DNA of 64,000 nt from Centrapalus pauciflorus (GCA_020465985.1 JAANYP010003831.1:1-64000); one strand, 5' to 3'. Counted from the stretch's first letter, positions 45,333 to 57,212 are shown. Made by a program: numbers and translations. Notes: generated from the letters alone by a model not told the origin.

Positions 45333-47484
45333 TGTAACATCCTTAAATCTAAATTATTGTAATTTAATTTAATTAGTTGGAAATTTTGTAATTTATATAA
45401 TTAAGTTGAATTATGAAAAATGATTATGTATCTGGATATTTAAAAGTTGGTTGCTATTTTAAAAAATTAAGAAAATTTGAGAATTTCAACTTTTAGTTAT
45501 TAAGTATGATTGTTAAATTGTTAATGATGAAAATTATGATGAAACTCAGTATTTAATGGAACCAGATAAGTTAAGGGGCTAAATGTGCCATAGTTAGAAA
45601 ATATGGAATAAAAGGACAATGGGTCTTTCATTTTCATTCATTTCACATTTCAAACTCAAGAGCTCTCCATCTCTCTCTAGAATCTCTCTGCTGGAACTCG
45701 AAATTATTGGAGAAAGTCGTGGATCTTAAGCTGTAAATTATCAAGTATTAAGTCTAAATCAAGGTGAGAAATTAATTTCTAAGTTTAAGGCTCATTTTGA
45801 GAAGCTTATAAGTGGAATAAATTCGGATTTAAAATCTGTAAAATTTTGATTGCATGTATGTAATTCAAGTTGAAAAGCATCAATTGAAGATCTCTGAAGG
45901 TTTAGAAACAAGAATCGTGCAACGAATCAAACAGAAAGGTAAGAAATCTGATGTTTTGTGAAGTTTTATGTTCTTGAGAAAAATTGTCTAATTTGGTCAT
46001 ATCTGGACAAATTAGTGTGTTATGAATGAGGAAAATGATGTAGAAACACTCAAAATATGTTAATAAAACGTTATTTCAAGTTGCATGTGGCTAGAAATCA
46101 AATAAGGAAATTTTGGTGTAAAACCCGTAAGTTGCGACCTGCATTTCTACAAGTGAACTCGGCGAGTTCTATGGTGAACTCGGCGAGTTCCCAAGAACAC
46201 TTGAATAAATCTTCAAAAGTTCATAAGGTGTCGGATCCGAATTCGGTTGGCCCCCGAATTCGGATGAGGCTCGACTTCGGATGGGACCCAAATCTGGACA
46301 GAATCGAACTCGGATGGGTAATGTAATTCGGTTGGGTCCGAAATCCGGCCGAGGATCCGAAATTCAGACCTGTACTCGGCGAGTTCTAAGCTATTCTTGT
46401 GAAATTCGGATGGTTTTTTTTTTAAGGACCCGAATTTATGGTTAATTAAAGATACTTTTGAGATACTTTTTGAAACATATTAAGGTAAATAAAGGAGGGT
46501 TAATTGGGAATAATAACACCTCGAATGATGGTTTTTAACGTGAGTTTCGGATGACGGTTCCGATTGTTGTAACACTTTAATATTGTATAATCATGATGGA
46601 AATTGTTACCAAACATATGTATGACATGTTTTATTTATGGAAATGTAACAGGTCCCTTGTGGTGTTGTTTAACCCACAGTGGGGTACTTTTGAGTCCGGT
46701 TGAAATTCCAAGGAGATATAAGATAAATTGAAGTTAACTAACGCACCCACTGTGAGTACCTTTGATTTTAACATGTCTGCATCTGCTTTATGTTCGCTTT
46801 GCCTGCTGAGGCATGTTGTTTCACTTTCGTTTGGCACTCTACTAACTTGCGTATATGTTGATGCACATTCATATTTGTTGCATGTCCTTTTCTTTGTTGT
46901 GCATATTATTGATGGATTTGAGGGTCGCATCTGTATTCTGATGTTACTGTGCTATATGACCAAGAGTTGACACCTTTGTGGTCAGGATAGACAGTAGGTC
47001 ATCCCCGATGTTATGTCTGCCTCAGATGGTTGGTTTTTCTTATTTCGAGCGTCATCTTGAAGGAGTTGCGGCTCGGGTTTGCGTACTTTGTGTACGTGTG
47101 GAGTAGACGATATGTGTTACCGGTGTTAATCCTGGGGCCCTTACCCCTCAGTTGTTGACATTTTTACAGGAAAAGGGAAATCTTCTGAGGGACCTTCTAG
47201 CTAGGTCGTCTGTTGAAGTAATTGAAGATATCTACTGCTTATTTTGGTAACAAATTTATGAAAATGTTGTTGTCATAAATTTGGGGTGATGTAATGTATT
47301 GAGTATGTAGACTTTGTATTGGAACCTGGTAGCACCATAGGGTGTTTGACACATTTGTATTATTTCTATTATGTACTATAATGCTTCCGCACTTTAATTA
47401 AGCTTTGAGATCATTATGTAATTGTGTTTGGTGATTAATCCTGGGTGTAATGTAAATGGTGGTTATTTTGGCACGGGTGTCATA
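45333..47484 (+). repeat. Gypsy-C 5' LTR
   Basis: It starts TGTAACATCC and ends GGGTGTCATA. At 46,158-46,190 it carries two copies, and near 46,375 a third, of the hyphenated palindrome ACTCGGCGAGT. A TTCGGA/TCCGAA cluster occupies 46,229-46,420. Confidence 0.9.
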
Positions 47485-47489
47485 GGCCA

Positions 47490-47501
47490 TGGTATCAGAG
47501 C
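47490..47501 (+). other. Primer binding site of Gypsy-C
   Basis: TGGTATCAGAGC, initiator tRNA-Met type, five bases after the present LTR end. Confidence 0.88.
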
Positions 47502-47703
47502 AGTAGTTTGAGATTCAAGTGTCCTTGAGGTCTTGGTCTCAAACATTAAGTGATGATATGTAGTGATTGTAAGTAATGATCTGAACTAAGATAGGATATG
47601 ATCTAGTACTTATAGGAAAGTGACTTTCATACGGGACAACATGTGTTGTAGGTAACTGTGTGATGGGATCACTAAATGATTTATATGTTTTATATTTCAG
47701 AAC

Positions 47704-48483
47704 ATGTCTGGAGGAGGAATGACGCCACGAGAAACGAGGGAAATGATGCTATCAATGTTGGCAGAACAAAACAGAATGATTCAAGATCAATTTCGGGCAC
47801 GAGATGAGGCCAAAGCTAAAAGAAAAGAAGACAAGAGAAAAGAAAAGAGGGAACATGAAAGGAATTATGTTGTGGATGACATAAACCTTAGGATTAAAGC
47901 GAAACGTAAATAGAAGGGCAAGGAAAAGATTGATTATGAAACCAGAATTGATGAGAATTACATGAAATATGTAATTAGATCATTCAAGGACTGGCAACCA
48001 CCAACATTCTCTGGATCTTTGAGAATTGAGGAATCAGAAATATGGATTACAATTATGGAACAGATTTTTACGGAGATGAATAGTAAGGGTAAGTACAAGG
48101 TATGTTTGGCTAAGGATCAATTGACTGAAAAAGCCAAGAAATGGTGGAACTATTGGGAAAAAGAATTGGGATCAGAGTTGATTACTTCCTTTAGTTGGGA
48201 ACAATTCAAGTTTTTTTAGTAGGTAATATGGTGAGCCTGATGTCGTACCTCATGTTGATCATGAAAAAAGAGCTATCGGAAAGATTGCAAATCTTGGAGG
48301 AGATAAACTAAATGGACCGTATTTGATGTCAAGAACAAATAAACGTGATAGATGTAGAAGATGTCGACATTGTAAACAATTTGGACATAAGGATGACAAA
48401 TGTCCAAGGAAGGCCGATGCTTGTTATAATTGTGGAAAAGTGGGTCATTTTAGCAGAACTTGCAGAATTCGAACAAAGAATTA
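47704..48483 (+). pseudogene. Gypsy-C gag with two zinc knuckles
   Basis: An ATG at 47,704 opens MSGGGMTPRETREMML, close to the Gypsy-D gag start, and runs 69 codons to a TAG at 47,911. It continues at 47,962-48,219 with the gag domain (TEKAKKWWNYWEKE). After a frame change two CCHC knuckles are intact: CRHCKQFGHKDDKC (48,362-48,403) and CYNCGKVGHFSRTC (48,422-48,463). It ends at a stop near 48,481. Confidence 0.82.
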
Positions 48484-49380
48484 ACATGTACCACATTACA
48501 TGATGAAACTATGAATGAAAAGTTTAACAAAGGAGATGAGATCTTTGAGATTACTGTTATAACTTTTGTACCTTAAATTACAGAATTAGAAGAGTACTTT
48601 AAAGATTCTATATGTAATATTTCATCGAAGTTTTATGATTTTGAAGTTAACATGAACTTGAGTAATATGAAATGTTATTACTAATATAGGTATAATCATG
48701 TTTGTGAATGAAAATACTCGAGTATATAAATTGGCATTAGATGAATAACCAAGATGGATTTTGAAGCTTTGATTTGGAAAAGATGCTATAGATATCTTGA
48801 AATTTATGAACGAGTTTAGAAGTTGAAATAAAGTTAAGTTTGACCATAATGGGCAAAGAATTGGAAATTAATCGTATTAGTATCATATATGATATGTTTG
48901 AAGGATTGATAACAACCTGTAATTGTTATCATAAAGTATGTAGCATTATCTTTTATTAAGAGAAACTGTATGGTACTCTATGTTGATATTTTGATTTAAA
49001 AGGGTTGTGGTTAAGAACAATAGGATTCAAACTGTTCATGAGAATTTTGATGTAGTTGGAATCAAAGAGACTGTTTCGATATTGGTATATATGAATATTA
49101 TATGAGGAAAACAAATCTAGAAATTATGGAGAAAGCATACGAGGGTATGATAATACACTATAGATACATGTTAATTTTAAAAGAGAAATTGAAATATACA
49201 ATATGAAGTGTAAAGTAAGAAATTTATGTGAAGTAAAATTCATCGGAAGGGGGATATAATACTTAATGAAATGGTGATTTGATCAAACATAAAAAGTTTA
49301 AAGAGACTTTGGACACTAGCGAATTATGCTTATAAAGCAAAGAAAAGTCTAATACTACGATCCAGAATCCAAGGAAGATT
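48484..49380 (+). other. Unassigned A/T-rich segment inside Gypsy-C
   Basis: About 900 bases between the gag knuckles and the protease trace give no recognisable protein in any frame and no LTR ends. It lies where Gypsy-D has only a short spacer. It is either an extensively mutated linker or a remnant of another insertion. Confidence 0.4.
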
Positions 49381-50560
49381 CGGAGGTGGTCATGAGTTCT
49401 GTTTGATTCTGGTGCCGACCAATTATTTGTATCTACTACTTTTGCTCAACAAATGTTGATGCTTTTGTCTAAGTTGTCCATTATGATTGATGTTAAAACT
49501 GCTAAGTAACAAAATAGTTAAAATAGATCTTGTGTATCCTGATTGTACTCTAGTAATTGAAGAGGTAGTCTTCCATCTTGACTTGATTACAATAGAGATT
49601 GGCGATTTGATATGATAATTGGAATGAATTGGTTGTGTATATGTGATGAGACGCATGTAGTTTGCAATAAAGAAATAATAAAGATAACTATGCCGGAGGG
49701 GCGGGAGATTTGTATATATGGGGATTAGAGAAGCGGGGATCAATGTCTATTGATGATTGATAGGTCCCGAAAGCTGATTGCTTAGGGTTGTGAGTCTTGT
49801 TTGGTATATGCTATTGATACCAAGATTTAAGAGAAAACTGTGGCCGATGCGCCTGTTGTCCTAAATTTTTCCATATGTGTTTCTGGAAGACTTGTCTGGT
49901 GTGCCACCTAAAAGGCAAGTGAAAATTCTGTGTTGACTTGATCCCTGGAGCTTCTCCAATAGCTTGTTATTCGTATTGTCTTGCACCTACCGAAAATGTA
50001 AGAGATGATGAAGCAACATCCGGAGTTGTTGGATAAGGGCTTCGTTAGATTGAGTTCTTTTCCATGGGGAGCATCGATATTGTTTATGAAACAAATGACA
50101 TCACAGTGAGAATGTGCATAAATTAACGTGATTTGAACAAATTGATTATAACGAATAAGTATCCACTGCCGGGAATTGATGATTATTCGATTAGCTGCAT
50201 GACAGCTAATTATTTTTCAAAGATTGATCTATGAATGGGATATGATTAGTTGAGGTCCGAAGAGGGAATGTACTGAAAATGGCTTTCAGAGATAGTTATG
50301 AGCACTACGAGTCTCTGGTTACGACATTTTGATTGATTAACACCCCAGCTGTTATATGGACATTATGAATAGAGATTTGTAGACCGATGTTGGATCAATC
50401 GGTAAATTGTAGTCATTGACAATATTCAGGAGTACTTTAAGTTTACAGAAGAGCAAGATATACACCTGAGAAAGTTGTTGGAACTATTGAGAATTTGGAA
50501 GCCATCTCACACTGTTACTGAAATAAGAGGTTTTCTACGATTGGTAGATTGTAGACAACT
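49381..50560 (+). pseudogene. Gypsy-C protease and reverse transcriptase remnant
   Basis: The protease trace FDSGADQLFVSTTFAQQM (near 49,405-49,460) keeps DSG. An IGMNWL-like block follows near 49,620. RT traces are LIPGASPIA-like (near 49,940), SSFPWGAS-like (near 50,055) and the palm region (50,270-50,330), all with stops. The part that would hold the catalytic region to the WLRQ/FLGH position is deleted, so nothing can be said about an intron here. Confidence 0.7.
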
Positions 50561-51475
50561 TGATTATTTCGGTATATTTTATATACCATCTCGAGAAAGT
50601 TATTGTTGGAAAGACTTGCACAGATTTGCGTGAGTAAGGTTATTACTTTTTATGGTATTCTAGAATCGATTATGTCTGATTAGAAGAGTCGTTTCATTTT
50701 CAATTGTTGGTTTGATTTACAAGTGGGATTAGGCACACGTATAGCTAAGAGTACAGCTTACCGACCCCTGACAGATGGTCAAAATGAATGGACTATATTA
50801 ACATTGGAATATATGATGAGATCATGTATTTTGGATTTAAGTACCAATTGAAAAGATCAATTGCTTGGATGGAATTTTCGTATAACACTAGTTATCATGT
50901 TAAAATTAATAAAAGCATCGTTTAAAGTTTTGTACGGGAGGAAATGTAGAACCCATATGTGTTGGAAAGAAATTGAAAGGACTCTGATTGCTGAGTCTGT
51001 GATATGAAAGAAGAGTTATAATGATGAGACACCAAAACCAATCAACTTTGGGGTAAATGATGGAACATATTTGTTAGTATCACCAATGAGGAGTGTTACT
51101 TCTTTTGAAAAAGGGACAAGCTAGCACTGAGGTGTGTTGGCTCATTCAGAATAACAGAAAAGTTAGGAATCAGTTGTCTCATTTGGAATTACCTAAGGAA
51201 ATATCGAAATAACACTTGGTGTTTCATGTGGAAAGCTTTAAGAAATCTTCACAACTGGTAATGAAGATTAGGTTGATTATACCGAATTAGAATTCAAGAA
51301 AGGGTAGTATATGTTGAAAAGCTGGAATATATTATGGATATGAAAGTAAAGAAGCTAAGAAACAAAGAAATTAAAATGGTACTGATACGTTGGAAGAATC
51401 ACAAAGAAGTAAATCACATTTGAGAGACAAAAGCCGATACGTTGAATAACTATAAGTATGTGTTCGAATTCAAAT
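50561..51475 (+). pseudogene. Gypsy-C integrase and chromodomain remnant
   Basis: The core traces are FQLLV-QVGLGTRIAKSTAYRP and TDGQNEWTI-like (50,690-50,800), then EFSYNTSYHVKIN (near 50,870) and VLYGRKCRTHMCW (near 50,930). The chromodomain trace MDMKVKKLRNKEIKMVLIRW lies near 51,335-51,395. RNase H is almost wholly missing, so a large deletion has occurred between RT and integrase. Confidence 0.72.
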
Positions 51476-51495
51476 AACTTCGAGGACGAAGTTTG

Positions 51496-51514
51496 AGCGT
51501 GGTGGAGCCCATGC
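51496..51514 (+). other. Polypurine tract region of Gypsy-C
   Basis: GCGTGGTGGAGCCCATGC directly before the 3' LTR, the same as in Gypsy-D. Confidence 0.75.
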
Positions 51515-53699
51515 TGTAACATCCTTAAATCTAAATTATTGTAATTTAGATTAATTAGTTGGAAATTTTGTAATTTATATAATTAAGTTGAATTATGAAA
51601 AATGATTATGTATCTGGATATTTAAAAGTTGGTTGCTATTTTATGAAATTAAGGAAATTTGAGAATTTCAACTTTTAGTTATTAAGTATGATTGTAAAAT
51701 TGTTAATGATGAAAATTATGATGAAACTCAGTATTTAATGGAACCTGATAAGTTGAGGGGCTAAATATTCAAACGTTGGAAAATATGGAATAAAAGGACA
51801 ATGGGTCTTTCATTTTCATTCATTTCACATTTCAAACTCAAGAGCTCTCCGTCTCTCTCTAGAATCTCTCTGCTGGAACTCGAAATTATTGAAGAAAATC
51901 GTGGATCTAAGCTGTAAATTATCAAGTATTAAGTCTAAATCAAGGTGAGAAATTAATTTCTAAGTTTAAGGCTCATTTTGAGAAGCTTATAAGTGGAATA
52001 AATTCGGATTTAAAATCTGTGAAATTTTGATTGCATGTATGTAATTCAAGTTGGAAAGCATCAATTGAAGATCTTTGAAGGTTTAGAAACAAGAATCGTG
52101 CAACGAATCAAACAGAAGGGTAAGAAATCTGATATTTTGTGAAGTTTTATGTTCTTGAGAAAAATTGTCTAATTTGCTCATATCTGGACAAATTATTGTG
52201 TTATGATTGAGGAAAATGATGTATAAACACTCAAAATATGTTAATAAAACGTTATTTCAAGTTGCATGTGGCTAGAAATCAAATACGAAAATTTTGGTGT
52301 AAAACCCATAAGTTGCGACCTGCATTTCTGCAAGTAAACTCGGTGAGTTCTATGGTGAACTCGGCGAGTTCCCAAGAACACTTGAATAAATCTTCAAAAG
52401 TTCATAAGTGGTCGGATCCAAATTCGGTTGGGACCCGAATTCGGATGAGGCTCGACCTCGGATGGGACCGGAATCCGGACAGAATCGAACTCGGATGGGT
52501 AATGTAATTCGGTTGGGTCCGAATTCCGGCCGAGGATCCGAAATTCGGACCCATACTCGGCGAGTTCTAAGCTATTCTTGTGAAATTCGGATGGTTTTTT
52601 TTAAGGACCCGAATGTATGGTTAATTAAAGATATTTTTGAGATACTTTTCGAAACATATTATGGTAAATAAAGGAGGGTTAATTGGGAATAATAATAACA
52701 CCTCGAATGATGGTTTTTAACGTGAGTTTCGGATGACGGTTCCGATTGTTGTAACACTTTAATATTGTATAATCATGATGGAAATTGTTACCAAACATAT
52801 GTATGATATATTTTATTTATGGAAATGTAACAAGTCCCTTGTGGTGTTGTTTAACCCACAATGGGGTACTTTTGAGTCCGGTTGAAATTCCGAGGAGAAA
52901 TAAGATAAACTGAAGTTAACTAACGCACCCACTGTGAGTACCTTTGATTGTAACATGTCTGCATCTGCTTTATGTTTGCTTTGCCTGCTGAGGCATGTTG
53001 TTTACTAACTTGCGTATATGTTGATGCACATTCATATTTGTTGCATGTCCGTTTCTTTGTTGTTCATCTTATTGATGGATCTGCGGGTCGCATCTGTATT
53101 CTGATGTTACTGTGCTATATGACCAAGAGTTGACACCTCTGTGGTCAGGATAGACAGTAGGTCATCCCTGATGTTATGTCTGCCTCATATGGTTGGTTTT
53201 TCTTATGCCGAGCGTCATCTCGAAGGAGTTGCGGCTCGGGTTTGCGTACTTTGTGTACGTGTGGAGTATACGGTATGTGTTACCGGTGTTACTCCTGGGG
53301 GCATCATAAGGATTTGTGGAATGTGTAAAATCATTAGTATTCACTAATCATTCACTTACCCCTCAGTTGTTGACATTTTTAGAGGAAAAGGGAAATCTGC
53401 TGCGGGACCTTCTAGCTAGGTCGTCTGTTGAAGTAATTGAAGATATCTACCTCTTATTTTGGTAACAGATTTATGAAAATGTTGTTGTAATAAATTTGGG
53501 GTGATGTAATGTATTGAGTATGTAGACTTTGTATTGGAACCTAGTAGCATCATAGGGTGTTTGACACATTTGTATTATATTTATTATGTACTATAATGCT
53601 TCCGCACTTTAATTAAGCTTTCAGATCATTATGTAATTGTGTTTGGTGATTAATCTTGGGTGTAATGTAAATGGTGGTTATTGTGGCAAGGGTGTCATA
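51515..53699 (+). repeat. Gypsy-C 3' LTR
   Basis: This is the partner of 45,333-47,484, with scattered substitutions, a small deletion near 52,990 and about 45 extra bases near 53,305-53,350. The TTCGGA cluster is at 52,412-52,600. Confidence 0.9.
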
Positions 53700-53704
53700 T
53701 TTGA

Positions 53705-53967
53705 TCTGCTGCTTGTCTCTCTTTTTCTGTGTCATCCTCAAGTCCGCGAACTACCCTTGTTGCTGGAAGTGGAGGATCAGAATTTGTAACTGCTGGACAT
53801 TCGGAGTAAAAGATAGTGGGTCCCTCATTAATGGATTGGATAATGAGTTGACCCATGGGCTGCATGCTGATGAACTTTAGGAATCGCTTCTTCCATTGCT
53901 CATATTCGTCTGGATATAGAACTAGTGGTCTGTTCTCTGATCCAAGGACAAGAGCTTCTCTAAACAT
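53705..53967 (-). pseudogene. Copia-3 gag, N-terminal piece
   Basis: The ATG at 53,967 opens MFREALVLGSENRPLVLY, which aligns with the start of Copia-1 gag. It includes QWKKRFLKFI, the block in which Copia-1 has its stop. The frame is open to the Gypsy-C junction. The sequence then resumes at 45,327. Confidence 0.9.
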
Positions 53968-54801
53968 GATGACTTCGGTAGTGAGTGCTGATTATAAAAA
54001 TGATCTTTGGAAGTGGAAACTGGTATCTCGGGTGGAATATCTGAAATTTGGGTGAGCCGAAATTCAGGTGCAGGAACCGTCCGAGATTCGGATGGGGGAA
54101 GGTTCGGATTAGTGAACCGAAATTCAAATGTATGATGTTTCAGGTGTTGTGGTCTGAAATTCGGATGAATAGTGTTTCGGGTGATGTGGTCTGAAATTCA
54201 GATGAATTATGAAACATAACGAGTAAGTGATTTAGAGAATCCGAAATATGGATGACTAGAAATTCAGATGGATTTTTAGGAAAACCGAATTTCGGATGTG
54301 AGATTCGAAATAGTGTATGATCCGAGATAGTATCACCTGAAATTGGAACCGAGATTAACCGAAATTGGATCCGAGATAGGATCTAAGATTGAACTTATAA
54401 AAATTTGCAGAATTAAATAGACAGTTCCAAATGAAAAGCAAAAACCTAATGTTTATAAAAATGTGTTTTAAAACTTGGAAACAATTTCTAAATGCTCGGT
54501 TTGAATTTGTGAAAAACAAGTAACCAAAAACACCCAAAAATCATGTTTTTTAAAAAAAAAACCGTGAATAATACCAGTAATATTTCAGATTCAATTTTTC
54601 AGCAAATAATCACAAAAACATATGTAAAGATTGAGCAGTATTGCTCGAAATCAATACTAGAGTAATTATCGATGATAAAGCAGTATTAAAACACGTAAAA
54701 CAGAAGATTTTAATGAGAATTGAGGATAAAAACCGTGGGTTTTGGAAGACAATGATGAACAGCGATGAACTTGATTTAAATCAGCTTAAATCCACTTCAG
54801 A
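53968..54801 (-). other. Copia-3 gag leader with TTCGGAT-like repeats
   Basis: No coding frame is seen. Between 54,045 and 54,385 the block CCGAAATTC/TTCGGAT and one-base variants occur about fifteen times, partly at steps of 37 bases. This motif is otherwise typical of the Gypsy LTRs in the window. The rest of the leader is A/T-rich without clear structure. Confidence 0.65.
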
Positions 54802-54815
54802 GGCTCTGATACCAA
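54802..54815 (-). other. Primer binding site of Copia-3
   Basis: The minus strand reads TTGGTATCAGAGCC, initiator tRNA-Met type, next to the LTR end at 54,817. Confidence 0.88.
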
Positions 54816-54816
54816 T

Positions 54817-54968
54817 TGACAACGTCGATTCCCAGTATATTTTGCACTCAAACACAATAAACCAAATGATTTGTATTAAGAATATGAAGATTTCAAAGAG
54901 AGAAATTAGGCTCTCAATCTCTAAGAATTTAACACTCAAAAACACACACTTAGGGTGGAGGCTACTTG
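54817..54968 (-). repeat. Copia-3 5' LTR, inner 152 bp
   Basis: In minus sense it ends CGTTGTCA before the primer binding site. The upstream part is cut at 54,968 by Gypsy-E. ACTTG (54,964-54,968) would be half of that target duplication. Confidence 0.75.
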
Positions 54969-55101
54969 TGTAACATCCCAATTTCGGGAAAGGTACGTGG
55001 AATTATTTCATTGGTTTTACTATTTAAATTGGGACCCGGCGATAGAAAATTGTATTATGTGATATCGGGATCGGATATTGGGTATCGAGCCGAGTTATAC
55101 C
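54969..55101 (+). repeat. Gypsy-E: first 133 bp of an LTR, cut by Gypsy-D
   Basis: It starts TGTAACATCCC after Copia-3 LTR sequence. It is unlike the Gypsy-D LTR beyond the first 15 bases (it contains GGGACCCGGCGATAG). It stops where the Gypsy-D LTR begins. ATACC (55,097-55,101) would be half of the Gypsy-D target duplication. Orientation is inferred from the TGTAACATCC start. Confidence 0.65.
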
Positions 55102-57197
55102 TGTAACATCCCAAATTTCAATTTTGTGTAATTTACAATTATTTGGACTTAATGGTTGTGTTAATGAATTATTATGTCAATTTAAGTTACTTTGATCATA
55201 ATATTAGTTAAATAAGAAAATACAAAGTGAGGGGTATAATGTGCAATTGTGTCAAAGTGACAAATAAAAAGGTGGAAAGTCTTTCACTTTCAACAAACTC
55301 CTTCTCTCTCTACATTCACTCTCGTCTCTCTCTCTCTCTCTAGAACCCACGGGTTCTTCATCAAATTTCCAAGAACATCGAATTAAGGTGCAAAGAATCT
55401 GGATTAAAGTGGCATATAGGAGACTATAACAACTACGAGAATCGATTTAAGGTAAACATCATTTAATCTTTCGGATTTTTGAAGTTTTTGATTCGGTTTT
55501 AAAGTGAACCGATTTCTAAGACTTAAGTAGCAAATGTTAATGCATGTTGGAATTTATTGTTGCAATGTTCAAATCGAGGGTTAGAGTTGTTGTGTACAAA
55601 ATTTCAGGTTCTAGTTCCACTCCTAAGTATGAATTCTGTAATTGTGTGTGTGTTTTAGTGTGTGTTCATCGAGACATGTTGAAAATTGGACATAAATGGG
55701 TTATTTTGGTACAATATGACATGTTATAAGTTGATATAGTGTATATAAGTTCACATTTGCAATATTAGACTCAGAAACATGCAAAAATGACCCAAACATA
55801 AAATCTGGAAAATCTGGAAAAATATGCTAAGTATGAATTCGGATGATGATCCATCCGAATTCGGATCATCACCCTAGTTCGGACTCAACCTCAATTCGGA
55901 CCATACTCAATTCAGACTTACAATGATTTCGGACCTTGCCCTATTTCGGTCCTATCCCAATTCGGACACCGTCCCAATCCGGATCAATAGTGAGTTCGGA
56001 CCAATTGTATTTCGGACCATAGGAACTTCGGACTATACTTAATACGGACCAACCACAATTTCGGATGCTATCCCAATTTCGGATCATACTCAATTTCGGA
56101 CCACTAGCTAATTTCGGATACTTACCCAATTCGGATCCCCATACCCATTTCGGATCCATGTACATTTCGGACATGTCCCAATTCGGACCCCAACACCCAT
56201 TTCGGACACATAGTGATTCGGACCATCCGAATTCGGATGTGGTCCGAAATCAGAACCCAATTACATTTAATTTTCAGAATACAATTTTTAAGCAATTACT
56301 GACACAAATTCACTATTACACCTACTTTACAGATCATTGTGGTGTTATCAAAACACACATTGATTCAGGATCAAGTCACAAAACCAATCACTGTGAGTAA
56401 CAGATTGTCATTCGAACATTTATTGTTTTTGCATTCATGTTTATACATTCAATGGCATGTTCACATTGTTCATATACTTCATTTGGCACTCATGAAATGA
56501 TTTGTTGTTATGATGCACTCTCGTACTTGACATGTAACACACATGTAGCTTGCGTTCATTTGAAAGTGCATCTATTTACATCATGCTTGCACTGCATGAT
56601 CATTACTTCATAATCTGATGCGACCTGGACTGGGGCTGACAGCAGGCCACTGTCGGGGACTGATCATCCCACTCGTATCCCATCAGGTTCGGCACATCCC
56701 CGATCAGCATATTGAACTGCCACCCCATGCTAGCACTGCATGGTTTACTCACACATTGAGGCTTTCACTGCCGTTTTCACATACATGGGGCTTACACTGC
56801 CCATGGTTAAGCATTGCATGTAAAGAAATATTTGTTGTATGTATAATCTGTTATCTCACTAAGCATTTAGCTTACTGTTGACTCACCATGTTTTCAGGCA
56901 AAGGCAAGAGTGTAGCTGGACCTTCATCTTAAGCATATCAAATCAATATCCCGGAGACTATAGAAGCTATTGGTACTTGAATGTAATAGCTTTGGGCTGG
57001 GATTCATTACTTCTAAAACAATTATGTTGATGTAATAGTTAGACTTTTATCACTGTAGACATGTATTCTATTGCTTTAGTGTGGATGTGCTTAATTCTAA
57101 TTTAAGTATTCAATTTCAATTATTATGATACTCATTGGGTTGTTTGTCGATCCTGGTGATTGCTACAATTATTTCATTAATTCATGAGGACGTCTCA
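55102..57197 (+). repeat. Gypsy-D 5' LTR
   Basis: It starts TGTAACATCCC and ends ACGTCTCA. It contains a CT microsatellite (about 55,322-55,340) and the TTCGGA array at 55,838-56,240. Confidence 0.92.
55838..56240 (+). repeat. TTCGGA array in Gypsy-D LTR, about 17 bp spacing
   Basis: About 24 copies of TTCGGA or a one-base variant occur. Examples of start points are 55,878, 55,895, 55,928, 55,945, 55,961, 55,995, 56,011, 56,027, 56,060, 56,078, 56,095, 56,113, 56,130, 56,149, 56,166, 56,182 and 56,201. Steps are mostly 16 to 19. Spacers vary freely. The array is flanked by CCATCCGAATTCGGAT at both ends. It is repeated in the 3' LTR at 62,821-63,220. Confidence 0.9.
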
Positions 57198-57200
57198 GTT

Positions 57201-57212
57201 TGGTATCAGAGC
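57201..57212 (+). other. Primer binding site of Gypsy-D
   Basis: TGGTATCAGAGC, initiator tRNA-Met type, three bases after the LTR. The leader up to 57,400 shows nothing else certain. Confidence 0.92.

Larger units (their letters stand above)
45333..53699 (+). mobile_element. Gypsy-C: degenerate Tekay-type chromovirus, TSD TTTGA
   Basis: LTRs of 2,152 and 2,185 bp flank about 4 kb of decayed coding sequence on the plus strand. TTTGA stands at 45,328-45,332 and 53,700-53,704. It is inserted in the N-terminal part of Copia-3 gag. The polypurine tract and gag start resemble Gypsy-A and D. LTR similarity is high compared with the ruined interior. Confidence 0.92.
18375..54968 (-). mobile_element. 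Copia-3: Sirevirus-type Ty1/Copia scaffold, split by five inner insertions
   Basis: This is the host element of the nest. Its minus-strand order is: partial 5' LTR (54,817-54,968), primer binding site, leader, gag in three pieces (53,705-53,967; 44,671-45,327; 33,124-35,783), protease, integrase in two pieces, RT, RNase H in two pieces and tail. Each gap is filled by another element with a 5 bp target duplication, except the outermost ones. Its protein reads on across every junction, which shows the order of events. The 3' LTR is not in the window because Copia-2 cuts the tail. Confidence 0.85.

Noticed and set aside
46631..46970. Open frames on both strands in the Gypsy-C LTR
   Set aside because: The frames are not kept in the other LTR copy and overlap each other on opposite strands.
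56065..56881. Open frames in the Gypsy-D LTR (for example 56,065-56,400 and 56,618-56,881) repeated in the 3' LTR
   Set aside because: They are formed by the TTCGGA array and adjacent LTR sequence. The repetition is explained by the LTR pair.
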